A DNA stretch of 64,000 nt from RGIG5612 sp963599255. GTDB taxonomy: Bacteria > Bacillota > Clostridia > Lachnospirales > Lachnospiraceae. The notes beneath the pieces were generated by a model that made no database searches, was not told where the DNA came from, and saw nothing but the letters and a program-made list of their open reading frames with translations. Positions 18,122 to 26,560 of the stretch are shown here, in pieces. Each line of letters starts with the position of its first letter. Positions within the stretch are counted from its first letter, which is position 1. The stretch is taken from the NCBI GenBank assembly GCA_963599255.1, contig CAVBWS010000001.1:47878-111877 (forward strand), given 5' to 3'. The translations under genes and the position numbers were made by a program.

Positions 18122-18883
18122 TCACATATCATTTCTGTAAGGCACGAGGCGCCTGTCTGCCATCTTGATCAGCGCCATGCCTATAAGTGTTATTATACAT
18201 AAAATAAGGATCGGGGCAAATACCGCCGCGCCGTCCATTTTGCTTATCATTCTTCGGCTGAAATACCCCAGGCCTTCTGTTGCTCCCAGCCATTCGGCTA
18301 CCGCCGCATCTATTACTGCCCAAGGCAGAGTCATCTTAAGAGACGTCATAAACATCGGAAGTGCTGAAGGGATCTCCAATTGTGTAAATATCTGAAATCT
18401 GCCTGCCCCATAGGTTTTCATCAACTCTTTTTTTCTGCTGTCTGTGTTCTTAAGTCCGTCATAAGTATTAAGCGTTATCGCAAAAAATGTTGACAGAACA
18501 ACTGCCAGAAGTCTGGCTCCCAACGTATATCCCAGCCATACTACAAATAACGGTGATATACACATTACAGGTATAGTTTGTGTAACAACAAGCGCAGGAT
18601 GAAGCATCGCCTCCCCATGGCGGCTTATGTGCATCAGCACCGCCAGTATAACACCGACCGCTACCGACAGACACCATCCTGTAACTATTGTAATAAGAGT
18701 TGCAGGCAAATGATGCAGAACCAATGATTCTCTTAATTGCCAGGTCCTTATAATTATCTGCACAGGCCCCGGAAGAATATGAGACATCCCCACAATCTGT
18801 GCAGCAATCTGCCATAGCACAAGAAGCGTAAGTGCCAGAATGATGGCCGGAATATTCAATTTTGCTGTTAATTTTTGTCTCAT
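18122..18883 (-). CDS. ABC transporter permease, second copy (HMP/thiamine-precursor uptake)
   Basis: About 253 residues, six membrane spans, binding-protein-dependent permease of the SsuC/ThiX type. The ATPase-contact loop reads KTYGAGRFQIFTQLEIPSAL, followed by PWAVIDAAVAEWLGATEGLG. It is clearly a paralogue of the permease at 20278-21048, which has the matching loop YGAGRWQCLVL and AVAEWLGAPKGLG. The start is uncertain: ATG 18883 is used, but no good ribosome site is visible and a TTG ten codons upstream is open. It is separated from the binding-protein gene by repeat copy C. Confidence 0.85.
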   Translation of the reverse strand: MRQKLTAKLNIPAIILALTLLVLWQIAAQIVGMSHILPGPVQIIIRTWQLRESLVLHHLPATLITIVTGWCLSVAVGVILAVLMHISRHGEAMLHPALVVTQTIPVMCISPLFVVWLGYTLGARLLAVVLSTFFAITLNTYDGLKNTDSRKKELMKTYGAGRFQIFTQLEIPSALPMFMTSLKMTLPWAVIDAAVAEWLGATEGLGYFSRRMISKMDGAAVFAPILILCIITLIGMALIKMADRRLVPYRNDM

Positions 18884-18922
18884 ATGGTGATTATCATAAA
18901 GGTTCTGACACAATGCAAGTTC

Positions 18923-19000
18923 ACGCGCCGTGAACCTCGGCGTGCAGCCCCTGCTCGAAAACGCCTACGCTAAGCAGGGGGTCTGCGCCATCCCGGCGCA
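18923..19000 (-). repeat. Dispersed palindromic repeat, full copy C
   Basis: 78 bp. Read on the minus strand it has TGCGCCGGGATGGCGCAG, then AGCGTAGGCGTTTTCGAGCA, then CTGCACGCCGAGGTTCACGG and an inverted CGCG end. It lies inside the thiamine-uptake operon between the binding protein and the second permease. Confidence 0.88.
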
Positions 19001-19031
19001 TGAGCACATATATTTTACGCAGCAGAACCTT

Positions 19032-20027
19032 CTAAGCATTTATCTCTGCCATAACTGCAGATGCATCAAATCCTTCCTCTATCTGCTGTGTTTGTACCAT
19101 CCAGTCAATTACTGACTGCCATATATCCTTAGACATTGACAGAAATGTACTTCCTTCCGGCTCCATCTTAGGAAGAAGTATTTCGTAGCTTTCGCGCTGC
19201 TGGGTTTCGTCAAGCGGGTTATCATCTGTGCTCATGTTGGCCATAATAAAGTCAAGTGCTGCATCCTCATCTGCCTTCATATCTTCGAAGCCCTTCTTGC
19301 TCGCACGAAGAAATGCCTCATATACTTCAGAATTTTCTGCGAAATCTTCACTATTTACAGCCATGATAAGTCCATATAATTCCGGTACGCCGTAATCTTG
19401 CTCGCTGTATACATTCAATTCATATCCTGCATTTTTCATTGTTACGACTTCGTCATTAATGAATGGTCCGATGATCAGATCAGCGCTTCCCGTGGTAAGT
19501 GCTGTTACAAGGTCAAATCCTACCGTAACAATTTCAAAATCATCTTCCGCAAGCCCTGCATTGGCTGCGATCGTATTAATAACGGCCTTGCTGATCTGTG
19601 TTCCGGTAATTCCGACTTTCTTGCCCTTTAAGCTGGTCATGTCATCTGTAATTGAATTAGAAGACAGCGAGCACATGCACTCAAGTGCCTCTTGTGCGAT
19701 CGCGCCTATTGAGGTTACAGGCATGCCTGATGCGTAAGCCTGAACCACATCGATCGGATAGGTAAGTCCGATCTGTGCTCTTCCCGATGCAACAAAATTA
19801 ATGGCATCAACGCTGTCTGCAGGACTTATAAGGCTGACTTCAAGCCCTTCCTCCTCAAAATATCCATTTTCGATGGCTTCAAACAAGAATGTGTGGATCG
19901 CATTTGGATACCAATCCAGCACTACATCTAAGTGGGTCAGTTCATCTGCCTGAACTGTGCCAAATGACATGGCGCTTGCTGCAATTGTGCAGATTAATAA
20001 TGTTGATATTTTTTTATTTAATTTCAT
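19032..20027 (-). CDS. thiY: ABC substrate-binding protein, NMT1/ThiY-like
   Basis: 331-residue exported binding protein for a thiamine pyrimidine precursor. The signal peptide (KKISTLLICTIAASAMSFG) ends with VQA before DE; there is no canonical lipobox, unusual for a Gram-positive ABC binding protein. The mature start VVLDWYPNAIHTFLFEAIE matches the NMT1/ThiY family, as do VASGRAQIGLTYPIDVVQAYA and GKKVGITGTQ. Start 20027 follows GGAGGAAATT. The upstream 250-nt gap contains the X-type repeat. The operon is headed by thiD under a TPP riboswitch, supporting HMP-type substrate. Confidence 0.88.
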   Translation of the reverse strand: MKLNKKISTLLICTIAASAMSFGTVQADELTHLDVVLDWYPNAIHTFLFEAIENGYFEEEGLEVSLISPADSVDAINFVASGRAQIGLTYPIDVVQAYASGMPVTSIGAIAQEALECMCSLSSNSITDDMTSLKGKKVGITGTQISKAVINTIAANAGLAEDDFEIVTVGFDLVTALTTGSADLIIGPFINDEVVTMKNAGYELNVYSEQDYGVPELYGLIMAVNSEDFAENSEVYEAFLRASKKGFEDMKADEDAALDFIMANMSTDDNPLDETQQRESYEILLPKMEPEGSTFLSMSKDIWQSVIDWMVQTQQIEEGFDASAVMAEINA

Positions 20028-20126
20028 AATTTCCTCCATTTCGCTGCTGTGTACAGCGATTAATTATATATTGTTTTAAAAATTCTCATTGTCATTTCAA
20101 ATTCGTACTGTCGTCATAAGTGCTCT

Positions 20127-20234
20127 CGAAGTCCAGACTATGGTCCTGTTTGTTCATATTCTCCAGTCCGTCCAATGAACATACAATTGTACGGGCAAAC
20201 TCGTTTAACTGCACCTCCCGTTTCCTGGGATTTT
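20127..20234 (+). repeat. X/Y-type dispersed repeat, copy X
   Basis: About 108 bp between the first permease gene and the binding-protein gene. It aligns without gaps in its core to 50807-50912, sharing blocks such as GACTAT-n-GTCCT, CCGTCCAATG and the AAACT..GT..TA.CTG stretch; roughly three quarters of a 53-nt core is identical by eye. On the minus strand it is an open frame after the permease stop containing VQLNEFARTIVCSLDGLE. Confidence 0.75.
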
Positions 20235-20277
20235 CGCAAAATCGATGGGTGCTGCGTTGCCTCAATCACGAGGACTT

Positions 20278-21048
20278 TTACTGATATGACACAAGCCTGC
20301 GCTCCAAAATATTTAAAATATAATTCAGCAGCAGCGCGATCATCGTAAGCAATACCAGCGGTGCCAGCAGCCCTGCTGCATCAAGACTGGCCATGCAGTT
20401 ACGGCTGTATGTTCCCAGTCCCTTCGGAGCTCCCAGCCACTCAGCAACTGCTGCTCCCACCGCTGACCAGGGTAGTGCCACGTGCAGAGCCGTAAAAAAG
20501 TATGGCAGGGCTGCAGGCCATTTGGCCAATACAAGACATTGCCATCTTCCGGCACCATAGGTTTGCAGCAATTCTTCTCTTGCCTTCTTAGACGCCTTAA
20601 ATCCGTCAAATACATTAACCGTAATTGAGAAAAATGTAACCAGTACCACAACCAGTGCCCTCATCCCTGTAGAATACCCAAACCACAATACAAACACCGG
20701 TGAGACGCACATAACCGGAACCGTCTGTGTGAAGGTAAGGATCGGATACAGTGCCCGCTCGGCCGTCCTGCTTACGTCCATAAGCACGGCCAATCCCACT
20801 CCCAATACTATGGATATTGCACAGCCTATGGCCATAACAAGCATTGTCGCCGGCAAATGTTCCGTAAATATCTCCGTTCTGTTCTTCCACAGACTTTCTA
20901 TAACCTCAACGGGACTGGGTAGTATATAACTCTTGTCTATTATCATGGCCAGCACCTGCCAGAATATGATAAGGAATACCAGAAATCCTATGCTCCAGGC
21001 ATGTTTCTGCCGGCCCGATAATGGTGGTCGTTCCTTAAATTTCGTCAT
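20278..21048 (-). CDS. thiX: ABC transporter permease, first copy (ThiX-like)
   Basis: 256 residues with six membrane spans. Pore-region motifs TQTVPVMCVSPVFVLWFGYS and the cytoplasmic EAA-like loop TYGAGRWQCLVLAKWPAALP are typical of the nitrate/taurine/HMP permease family. The start overlaps the ATPase stop by 4 nt, with GGAGG 9 nt upstream, so translation is coupled. Two paralogous permeases in one operon suggest a heterodimeric membrane channel, or alternative pairings (inference). Confidence 0.9.
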   Translation of the reverse strand: MTKFKERPPLSGRQKHAWSIGFLVFLIIFWQVLAMIIDKSYILPSPVEVIESLWKNRTEIFTEHLPATMLVMAIGCAISIVLGVGLAVLMDVSRTAERALYPILTFTQTVPVMCVSPVFVLWFGYSTGMRALVVVLVTFFSITVNVFDGFKASKKAREELLQTYGAGRWQCLVLAKWPAALPYFFTALHVALPWSAVGAAVAEWLGAPKGLGTYSRNCMASLDAAGLLAPLVLLTMIALLLNYILNILERRLVSYQ

Positions 21049-21818
21049 ATCCCGCTGCCTCCGGCATTTTTTTCAGCCTCATGCTGCAGTTTTGCTATCA
21101 ATTGCTCCTTGAGATTTATAACATCCGGGTGAGTCAGCATTTCACGAGTTCTGTCAGCCTGACACGGAACCGCATACTCCTCGGCATTTGCAACCGGTCT
21201 TCCTGTAAGTACAAGTATTCGCTGTGACAGGTATAGTGCCTCTTCCACATCATGAGTTATAAACAGTATGGTTTTGCCCAGCTGTCTCCACTGCTCTAAC
21301 AGCCATTCCTGCAGCCCGATTCTGGTTATGGAATCCAATGCACTGAAGGGTTCATCCAGCAGAAGTATATCCGCACCCACACACAGCGTCCTGGCAAATG
21401 AGACTCTCTGTCTCATTCCCCCGGACAACTCACTTGGTTTCTTATCCGCCCACTCAAGAAGTCCTACCTGTTTTAACATTTGTCTGGCACGTTCTTTCTT
21501 TTCAGCCTTGGCTACCTTCCGTACCGTCATGGGCAGCATGACATTTTCCTCCACAGTAAGCCACGGGAACAATAAGTCTTGCTGCGGCATATATGACGTG
21601 TAGTTATTCAATTGTCTGATATCTGTATCATCTACAAGAATTGAACCGCTGTCTGGGATTTCCAGCTTATTAAGCAGGCGGAACAGTGTTGTCTTACCGC
21701 TGCCGCTGGTTCCGATTATTGCTGTAAATGAGCCAGTTTCCGCCGCAAATGACAGATCCTTGATTATCGGTTCATCGGAGTTCTGATACTGAAAAGATAT
21801 GTTATTAAACCTCAGCAT
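21045..21818 (-). CDS. thiZ: ABC transporter ATP-binding protein (ThiZ-like)
   Basis: 257-residue nucleotide-binding subunit: Walker A GTSGSGKTT (residues 36-44), Q-loop SYMPQQDLLFPW, signature LSGGMRQRVSFAR, Walker B ILLLDEPFSALD and switch His in LFITHDVEEAL. The Q-loop and FPW sequence match the SsuB/ThiZ subfamily. It overlaps the thiD end by 14 nt with GAAGGAA upstream. Confidence 0.9.
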   Translation of the reverse strand: MLRFNNISFQYQNSDEPIIKDLSFAAETGSFTAIIGTSGSGKTTLFRLLNKLEIPDSGSILVDDTDIRQLNNYTSYMPQQDLLFPWLTVEENVMLPMTVRKVAKAEKKERARQMLKQVGLLEWADKKPSELSGGMRQRVSFARTLCVGADILLLDEPFSALDSITRIGLQEWLLEQWRQLGKTILFITHDVEEALYLSQRILVLTGRPVANAEEYAVPCQADRTREMLTHPDVINLKEQLIAKLQHEAEKNAGGSGI

Positions 21819-22635
21819 CAGTCATTTCCTTCAGGCATTCTGCTGTAAATTTATTAGAGATTGCAAATCCGTGATCCATCGGTCCGCTGCCGTGTCCTAA
21901 ATTCAGCATTGCCGCGAGCGCTCCGGAGATATATTCTTTGGCTCTTCTTACGGACTTATCAAGGTCATATCCTTTGGCAAGGTTTGAGGCGATGGCTGAT
22001 GACAGCGTGCATCCTGTTCCGTGGGTATTCGGATTGTCTATCCTTACTCCATTGAACCATTTTGCCATGCCTTTTGCATACAACAGATCATTTGCATCAT
22101 TAAGACTATGGCCGCCCTTACATAACACAGCGCAGTTGTACTCCTCTGAGATCTTCCTAGCTGCTGCAATCATGTCCTCTGCAGAGTCAATCTTCATGCC
22201 GGTCAGTTCCCTGGCCTCCGGAATATTAGGAGTCAGCACATCTGCCAGCGGGAAGAGTTCCTCTTTCAATGTAGATACTGCGTCCTCACTTATAAGTCTG
22301 GCTCCTGATGTTGCCACCATCACAGGGTCTACAACGATATTAGAAGCCCTGTACTCCTTCAATTTTTCTGCGATTACATGGATTAGATTGCGTTCTGACA
22401 CCATACCGATCTTAACCGCATCAGGGAATATGTCAGTAAATATGCTGTCCAATTCCTGAGCCAGAAATTCTGGTGTGGCATTCATGATAGATGTGACGCC
22501 GGTTGTGTTTTGGGCGGTCAGCGCAGTGACAGCACTCATGGCATATACACCATTGGCTATCATTGTTTTGATATCTGCCTGAATTCCGGCGCCTCCGCTG
22601 GAATCACTTCCGGCGATCGTTAATGCTGTTTTCAT
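21805..22635 (-). CDS. thiD: Hydroxymethylpyrimidine/phosphomethylpyrimidine kinase
   Basis: 276-residue ribokinase-fold enzyme that phosphorylates HMP to HMP-PP in thiamine synthesis. Motifs: ALTIAGSDSSGGAGIQADIKT at the N-terminus, PVMVATSGARLI, LTPNIPEARELTG and the catalytic THGTGCTLSSAIASNLAKG. First gene of a five-gene operon (thiD, ATPase, permease, binding protein, permease) controlled by the riboswitch at 22935-23030. AAAGGAC 7 nt upstream supports the start. The operon brings in the pyrimidine and activates it; thiE at 31.4-32.0 kb would join it to the thiazole. Confidence 0.95.
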   Translation of the reverse strand: MKTALTIAGSDSSGGAGIQADIKTMIANGVYAMSAVTALTAQNTTGVTSIMNATPEFLAQELDSIFTDIFPDAVKIGMVSERNLIHVIAEKLKEYRASNIVVDPVMVATSGARLISEDAVSTLKEELFPLADVLTPNIPEARELTGMKIDSAEDMIAAARKISEEYNCAVLCKGGHSLNDANDLLYAKGMAKWFNGVRIDNPNTHGTGCTLSSAIASNLAKGYDLDKSVRRAKEYISGALAAMLNLGHGSGPMDHGFAISNKFTAECLKEMTDAEV

Positions 22636-22758
22636 TTCATTTGTCCTTTCGTTTTACAGCTAACGTTTTGTATAGCGGCAATAGGTGGTGCCCCCGAATT
22701 ACCGCTTGGGCTGGTGAGATTATCTTCGTTCAGGTTGGATTTTCTATATCTATGGACA

Positions 22759-22813
22759 TGCGTGCCACTGCTCGAAAACGCCTGCGCTGATTGTTTTCTC
22801 GCAGTGACACGCA
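22759..22813 (-). repeat. Dispersed palindromic repeat, short copy D
   Basis: 55 bp with near-perfect ends TGCGTG-t-CACTGC and GCAGTG-g-CACGCA. It contains the middle module AGCGCAGGCGTTTTCGAGCA but lacks the right module. It lies between the riboswitch terminator and thiD, so it would be in the thiD leader RNA. Confidence 0.85.
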
Positions 22814-22881
22814 ATGGCCCTACACGTAAACAGTCCTGCAACATACGTCTCTTTCAACTGTAAAACTATTCAGAATAGTCT

Positions 22882-22919
22882 CTAAAAACATTAACGGCGA
22901 GAACCGTAGTTCTCGCCGT
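22882..22919 (-). terminator. Expression-platform terminator of the TPP riboswitch
   Basis: An 11-bp perfect stem (22894-22904 with 22909-22919, loop of four) made of ACGGCGAGAAC and GTTCTCGCCGT, followed on the minus strand by TAATGTTTTTAG. It is located directly after the aptamer, as in transcription-attenuating THI elements. Confidence 0.88.
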
Positions 22920-22934
22920 CATAAAATCTCATCA

Positions 22935-23030
22935 GCTATTTCCCTACGTTGGCATTATCCAAATCAGGTTATGGGTTACGGCAGATCCAGCCGAATCTCA
23001 GCCTACTTTCTGTAAGCTCCCCGTTTATAT
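22935..23030 (-). promoter_or_regulatory. TPP riboswitch (THI element)
   Basis: On the minus strand the conserved TPP aptamer pieces occur in order: GGGGAGC, GGCTGAGA, ACCC, ACCTGAT, GGATAATGCC and CGTAGGGA. It precedes the terminator at 22882-22919 and thiD. High TPP should favour termination and shut off the HMP kinase/uptake operon (family knowledge). Confidence 0.95.
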
Positions 23031-23063
23031 GTGCAAAGGTCAGATACCCTCGCAACAGCTGCA

Positions 23064-23092
23064 AGTATAGTCAGCGCCAGCAATATTGTCAA
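23064..23092 (-). promoter_or_regulatory. Promoter of the riboswitch-controlled thiD operon
   Basis: Minus-strand TTGACA (23087-23092), 17-nt spacer and TATACT (23064-23069), about 35 nt upstream of the aptamer. Confidence 0.82.
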
Positions 23093-23122
23093 GGCTGTGC
23101 TTCATTTCTTCCGTGATATTCA

Positions 23123-23560
23123 CTAATTTTCCGTATGTGAAGACAATACGGCTGCCTCTGCCACATTTTTCATCTCTATTCTCGTACCATCTGTGAATTT
23201 AATTTCTCCGGTTACCTCATTAATACTTCTTATAATGCCGGATTTAGTCACATATCTGCCCCCGTTTTTTAATTCATCCGGTTCAAAATATGTGATCTTC
23301 ACCACAATATCAGCGGTTTCATTTTGCATCACATATGAAAACGTCTCGTTGATCTTCCTTATCTGCTCATCTGAAATATCAACCTTCTGCTCCGTTCGTC
23401 TGCCAGTCTCTACGATCATTCCTCCGAAGCCGTTCAGTGCAGCAAATGGCGCAAACTGCCCGGCACGACTTTCCATACTCATGTGAGGATGTGTAGAGGC
23501 AGGCCTGTCCATATACAGCATATCCGCATATTTATCGCTATCTAAATCTTTTATATTCAT
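23123..23560 (-). CDS. YolD-like family protein
   Basis: 145 residues. N-terminal YADMLYMDRPASTHPHMSMESRAGQFAPFAAL is a common form of the YolD-like family, and the rest is a small beta-rich domain. YolD-like genes usually pair with Y-family DNA polymerases and are thought to modulate them; here the gene lies downstream of such a polymerase with repeat copy E in between. The ribosome site (AGAAAG) is weak. Confidence 0.82.
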   Translation of the reverse strand: MNIKDLDSDKYADMLYMDRPASTHPHMSMESRAGQFAPFAALNGFGGMIVETGRRTEQKVDISDEQIRKINETFSYVMQNETADIVVKITYFEPDELKNGGRYVTKSGIIRSINEVTGEIKFTDGTRIEMKNVAEAAVLSSHTEN

Positions 23561-23599
23561 ACTTTCTATCGATTTTCTCTACAAGTTGTATATTTATAT

Positions 23600-23660
23600 G
23601 CATGCCGTGACTGCGCAGGCGTTTTTGCACAGTGACTGCACGCCGAGGTTCACGGCATGC
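23600..23660 (+). repeat. Dispersed palindromic repeat, copy E
   Basis: 61 bp with perfect 11-bp ends GCATGCCGTGA/TCACGGCATGC. It contains GCGCAGGCGTTTTTGCACAG and CTGCACGCCGAGGTTCACGG. Located between the polymerase gene and the YolD-like gene. Confidence 0.88.
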
Positions 23661-23662
23661 CT

Positions 23663-25201
23663 CTATGCCTTATGCCCGCCTATCTGCCGATTCCTGTTTA
23701 TTTCATTGGCACCTTCTTCCAGATTCATACCCTTGAGAATGGAATTTTTGCCGAATTTTCGCCTTATCTGAAGAGCCGCCTGCTGCATTCGTTTTTCCTT
23801 GGCAAGCTGCGCATTTTCATGCTTGTTTTGTTCTTCCCGGGACTTGTAATCAGTGAAGAAATCCAGCTGCTCATATTCATGGGACTTTGACTCAATCTCC
23901 GCAGCCTTATTTTCAGTCAAAACATTATTAGCTGTTACATATATCTTTCTGATCAACAGATTTTTACGAACTTCCCTGTTATATATCTGAAGCGCCGCTT
24001 CAATTATCAGCCTGGCAGATGCTGTATACCTGCCGATATTTTGCGTTCCGTGAGCATGTTTAGGCACTTTCCTGCCGTAAAAGTCCGTTGCGACTTCTCC
24101 CTTATACGAACCGTTCTTAAGATTATCCACATCATAGCAGATCGTAAGAACCATTTGATCAGTCACCAGATTTTTTGACACCAGTTCCAGCGCCAGTGTA
24201 TCCGCCATCTCCTTGACTATCAGTTGTCCCTGCGCATACTCGTAAGGGCATTGCAGCACCTGCCCATACCCTAGGCTCCTGCTGCCCGGCTTATAGGCCT
24301 TGATATCTGCAATTGTGCACGGCTCATACCCCCACGCATGGTCAATCAAGAGCTCCGCATTTACTCCGAACATCTTAAACAGATAGTCTTCATTGTAATA
24401 GTCATTCGGTCCTCCCAGTGAACATCTGGCGATATCTCCCATGGTGCAAATACCCCGCTCCTCCAGCTTTTTGGCGTAGCCCCTTCCCACACGCCAAAAG
24501 TCCGTAAGTGGTCTGTGATCCCACAGTAATTTTCTGTAAGTTAAGACATCCAACTCTGCTATCCTGACGCCGTCCTTATCCGCCGGTATGTGCTTGGCCA
24601 CAATGTCCATTGCTATCTTGCACAGGTATAGATTAGGCGCAATCCCGGCAGTTGCTGTTATCCCTGTCTCAGCCAGAATATCCGATATTATGGTTCTGAC
24701 CATTTCGTGAGCATTCATATTTCTGGCCTTCAGATATGTTGTAAGATCAATAAACACCTCGTCAACCGAATACACATGTATGTCCTCCGGAGCAGCGTAT
24801 TTTAGATATATGCTGTACACCCTGGAACTGTATTCCATATATAATGCCATTCTCGGCGGCGCAACTATATAATCCAATTCCAGTGACGGATCAACAGCAA
24901 GTTCTGCCGCGTCATAGCTTTTGCCGGTAAATCCCTCCTTCGCAGCTGCCAGTCTTGCCTTGTTAACATCTCTTACCTTCTGAACAACTTCAAAAAGCCT
25001 GGCTCTTCCGGGGATCTTATACTCCTTAAGAGAAGGCGTAACTGCAAGACAAATAGTTTTCTCCGTTCTGCTTGAATCGGCCACAACGAGATTAGTCTTA
25101 AGGGGGTCTAATCCCCGCTCCCGGCACTCAACTGAAGCAAAGAAAGATTTGAGATCTATTGCCGCATATATTCTGTTTTCATTAGATGTTCTGCTTAGCA
25201 A
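23663..25201 (-). CDS. Y-family DNA polymerase (UmuC/DinB-like)
   Basis: About 512 residues. Translesion polymerase with the palm motif YAAIDLKSFFASVECRERGLD near the start, SVDEVFIDLT carrying the catalytic acidic pair, and a little-finger domain. QLDFF near the C-terminus fits a beta-clamp-binding motif. The start is unclear: no ATG is available before the first palm strand. TTG 25201 (AGGAG 14 nt upstream) gives a normal-length N-terminus; TTG 25228 is the alternative. Either way it overlaps the end of the AraC-type gene, implying coupled expression. Confidence 0.88.
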   Translation of the reverse strand: MLSRTSNENRIYAAIDLKSFFASVECRERGLDPLKTNLVVADSSRTEKTICLAVTPSLKEYKIPGRARLFEVVQKVRDVNKARLAAAKEGFTGKSYDAAELAVDPSLELDYIVAPPRMALYMEYSSRVYSIYLKYAAPEDIHVYSVDEVFIDLTTYLKARNMNAHEMVRTIISDILAETGITATAGIAPNLYLCKIAMDIVAKHIPADKDGVRIAELDVLTYRKLLWDHRPLTDFWRVGRGYAKKLEERGICTMGDIARCSLGGPNDYYNEDYLFKMFGVNAELLIDHAWGYEPCTIADIKAYKPGSRSLGYGQVLQCPYEYAQGQLIVKEMADTLALELVSKNLVTDQMVLTICYDVDNLKNGSYKGEVATDFYGRKVPKHAHGTQNIGRYTASARLIIEAALQIYNREVRKNLLIRKIYVTANNVLTENKAAEIESKSHEYEQLDFFTDYKSREEQNKHENAQLAKEKRMQQAALQIRRKFGKNSILKGMNLEEGANEINRNRQIGGHKA

Positions 25202-26102
25202 TTCTTGCTGACTTTCTCCTGTATTCAATCGGCGTCATATCGTGATATCTTCTGAATATTTTCCCAAAATATGCACTGTCTGTAAACCCTGTTTTCATGG
25301 CAATATCGGTAATGCTGTCCTCCGTGTCCGACAGCAGTCTCCGGGCAACACTGATCCTGTAATCAATAAGATAGTCAATGGGGGATTTTCCTCTGATCTT
25401 CTTAAAGCATCTGGTAGCCTCTCTGGTGCTGATATTGGCAGCTGATGCAATATCTTCAAGACTTATCTTCTCCGAATAATGTCTCTGAATATATGCTACC
25501 ATATGCTGCAGTCTGTTCTGGGCTCCGGCACTCTCCTTCGGCAGACTGGCTTCATAATCTCTGATTTCCTGAATGATCAGAATCCAGGCCTCCGACAGAA
25601 AGTTTCTTACCTTGAACTCATATCCTTCCGACTCTTCTAAGTCCTTCAGCTGTTTTAGGATATTAATGATCCTGGCACCGTTTTTCGTTTTGTTTGTAAA
25701 TTTGGCAACCTCTATATCAGGATTGTTGATCACGGGATTAACATATTTCGTTTCAAATATGGAATGAAAATGTCCGCATAGAAATACCGGATGGAACAGG
25801 TTGCATTCCTCTACAACCGGCCTGCTTGTGTCCATGCTGTATTTGCTGTTCATAACGTTTGTATTGAGAAGGTATGCCTCACCCTCATGAATTTCATATG
25901 TCGATGAATTGGTATATACTTTAATCTTACCTTCTATTATGTAATTCAGCTCCACCTCCTCATGCCAATGCCACTCCACTCCGCTTATTCCCGCATAAGA
26001 GCCCATCACCAGCTTATATGGAAAATCATAAGTCATCCCTTCTATAGTTTCCTGTTTATGTTCATCAAGGTTCATATTCGTTGTCCGCCTATCATTTTGC
26101 AC
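25182..26102 (-). CDS. AraC family transcriptional regulator
   Basis: About 306 residues. An N-terminal cupin sensor (EWHWHEEVELNYIIEGKIKVY, then HEGEAYLLNTNVMNS) is followed by a C-terminal AraC double helix-turn-helix (ISLEDIASAANISTREATRCFKK and ITDIAMKTGFTDSAYFGKIF). Cupin-AraC proteins usually sense small carbon compounds. The start could be 26102 or the ATG at 26075; neither has a strong ribosome site. The 3' end overlaps the Y-family polymerase start by roughly 20-47 nt, an odd pairing of regulator and repair gene. Confidence 0.88.
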   Translation of the reverse strand: MQNDRRTTNMNLDEHKQETIEGMTYDFPYKLVMGSYAGISGVEWHWHEEVELNYIIEGKIKVYTNSSTYEIHEGEAYLLNTNVMNSKYSMDTSRPVVEECNLFHPVFLCGHFHSIFETKYVNPVINNPDIEVAKFTNKTKNGARIINILKQLKDLEESEGYEFKVRNFLSEAWILIIQEIRDYEASLPKESAGAQNRLQHMVAYIQRHYSEKISLEDIASAANISTREATRCFKKIRGKSPIDYLIDYRISVARRLLSDTEDSITDIAMKTGFTDSAYFGKIFRRYHDMTPIEYRRKSARIAKQNI

Positions 26103-26133
26103 AAATTTTCTTCACATTTTTAAGCATTTTCAC

Positions 26134-26177
26134 AATAGTTATAATCTTTAGTCATTTTTTGTCTTAATAGTTATAAT
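26134..26177. promoter_or_regulatory. Direct repeat in the AraC/small-ORF divergent region
   Basis: AATAGTTATAAT occurs twice, at 26134-26145 and 26166-26177, spaced 32 bp start to start (about three helical turns) in the gap between the divergent araC-type gene and the small ORF at 26259. AraC proteins commonly bind direct repeats, so this may be its operator (inference). Confidence 0.4.
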
Positions 26178-26258
26178 ATTCGTCCATCTTAGTATATTTT
26201 TCCAGCCTATTCAAGTATATAATTAAGGCAACTTCGAAAGAACAGGAGGTAATAAAAT

Positions 26259-26492
26259 ATGAAGTTATATAATATTAAAAATATCAACAGATTTTTCGAG
26301 GCTGTCAAGGAATGTGAAGGTGATGTAAACATGGTTCTTCCTAATGAGATCATTAATCTCAAGAACGATGTCAAAACCTATTCTAATATATTTTCTGGTA
26401 TAACAACATCAGAGGGAATTCCTGAACTCGACATCCGTACGGATTGTTCTGAAGATACGATCAAGCTTCTTAGGTTTGCTATCGCAGGCTGA
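26259..26492 (+). CDS. Small protein of unknown function (77 aa)
   Basis: MKLYNIKNINRFFEAVKECE start, then VNMVLPNEIINLKNDVKTYS and a C-terminal helix IKLLRFAIAG. It is acidic, soluble and has no signal peptide. Reality as a gene is supported by GGAGGT eight nt before the ATG and by a strong terminator 22 nt after the stop, making a one-gene transcription unit. I do not recognise a named family. Confidence 0.8.
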   Translation: MKLYNIKNINRFFEAVKECEGDVNMVLPNEIINLKNDVKTYSNIFSGITTSEGIPELDIRTDCSEDTIKLLRFAIAG

Positions 26493-26513
26493 CAACCAGC
26501 CCGAAGCAATGTT

Positions 26514-26560
26514 AAAAGGGCAGCTTACTGTATTAAATGCAGTGAGCCGCCCTTTTTTCT
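26514..26560 (+). terminator. Rho-independent terminator after the 77-aa gene
   Basis: Stem AAAAGGGC-a-GCT-t-ACTG pairing with CAGT-g-AGC-c-GCCCTTTT, loop of about nine, then a T-rich run CTTTATTT. The A-run before it could also serve the minus strand. Confidence 0.88.

Noticed and set aside
22632..22844. Open frame upstream of thiD
   Set aside because: It runs through repeat copy D and the riboswitch leader and is explained by those.
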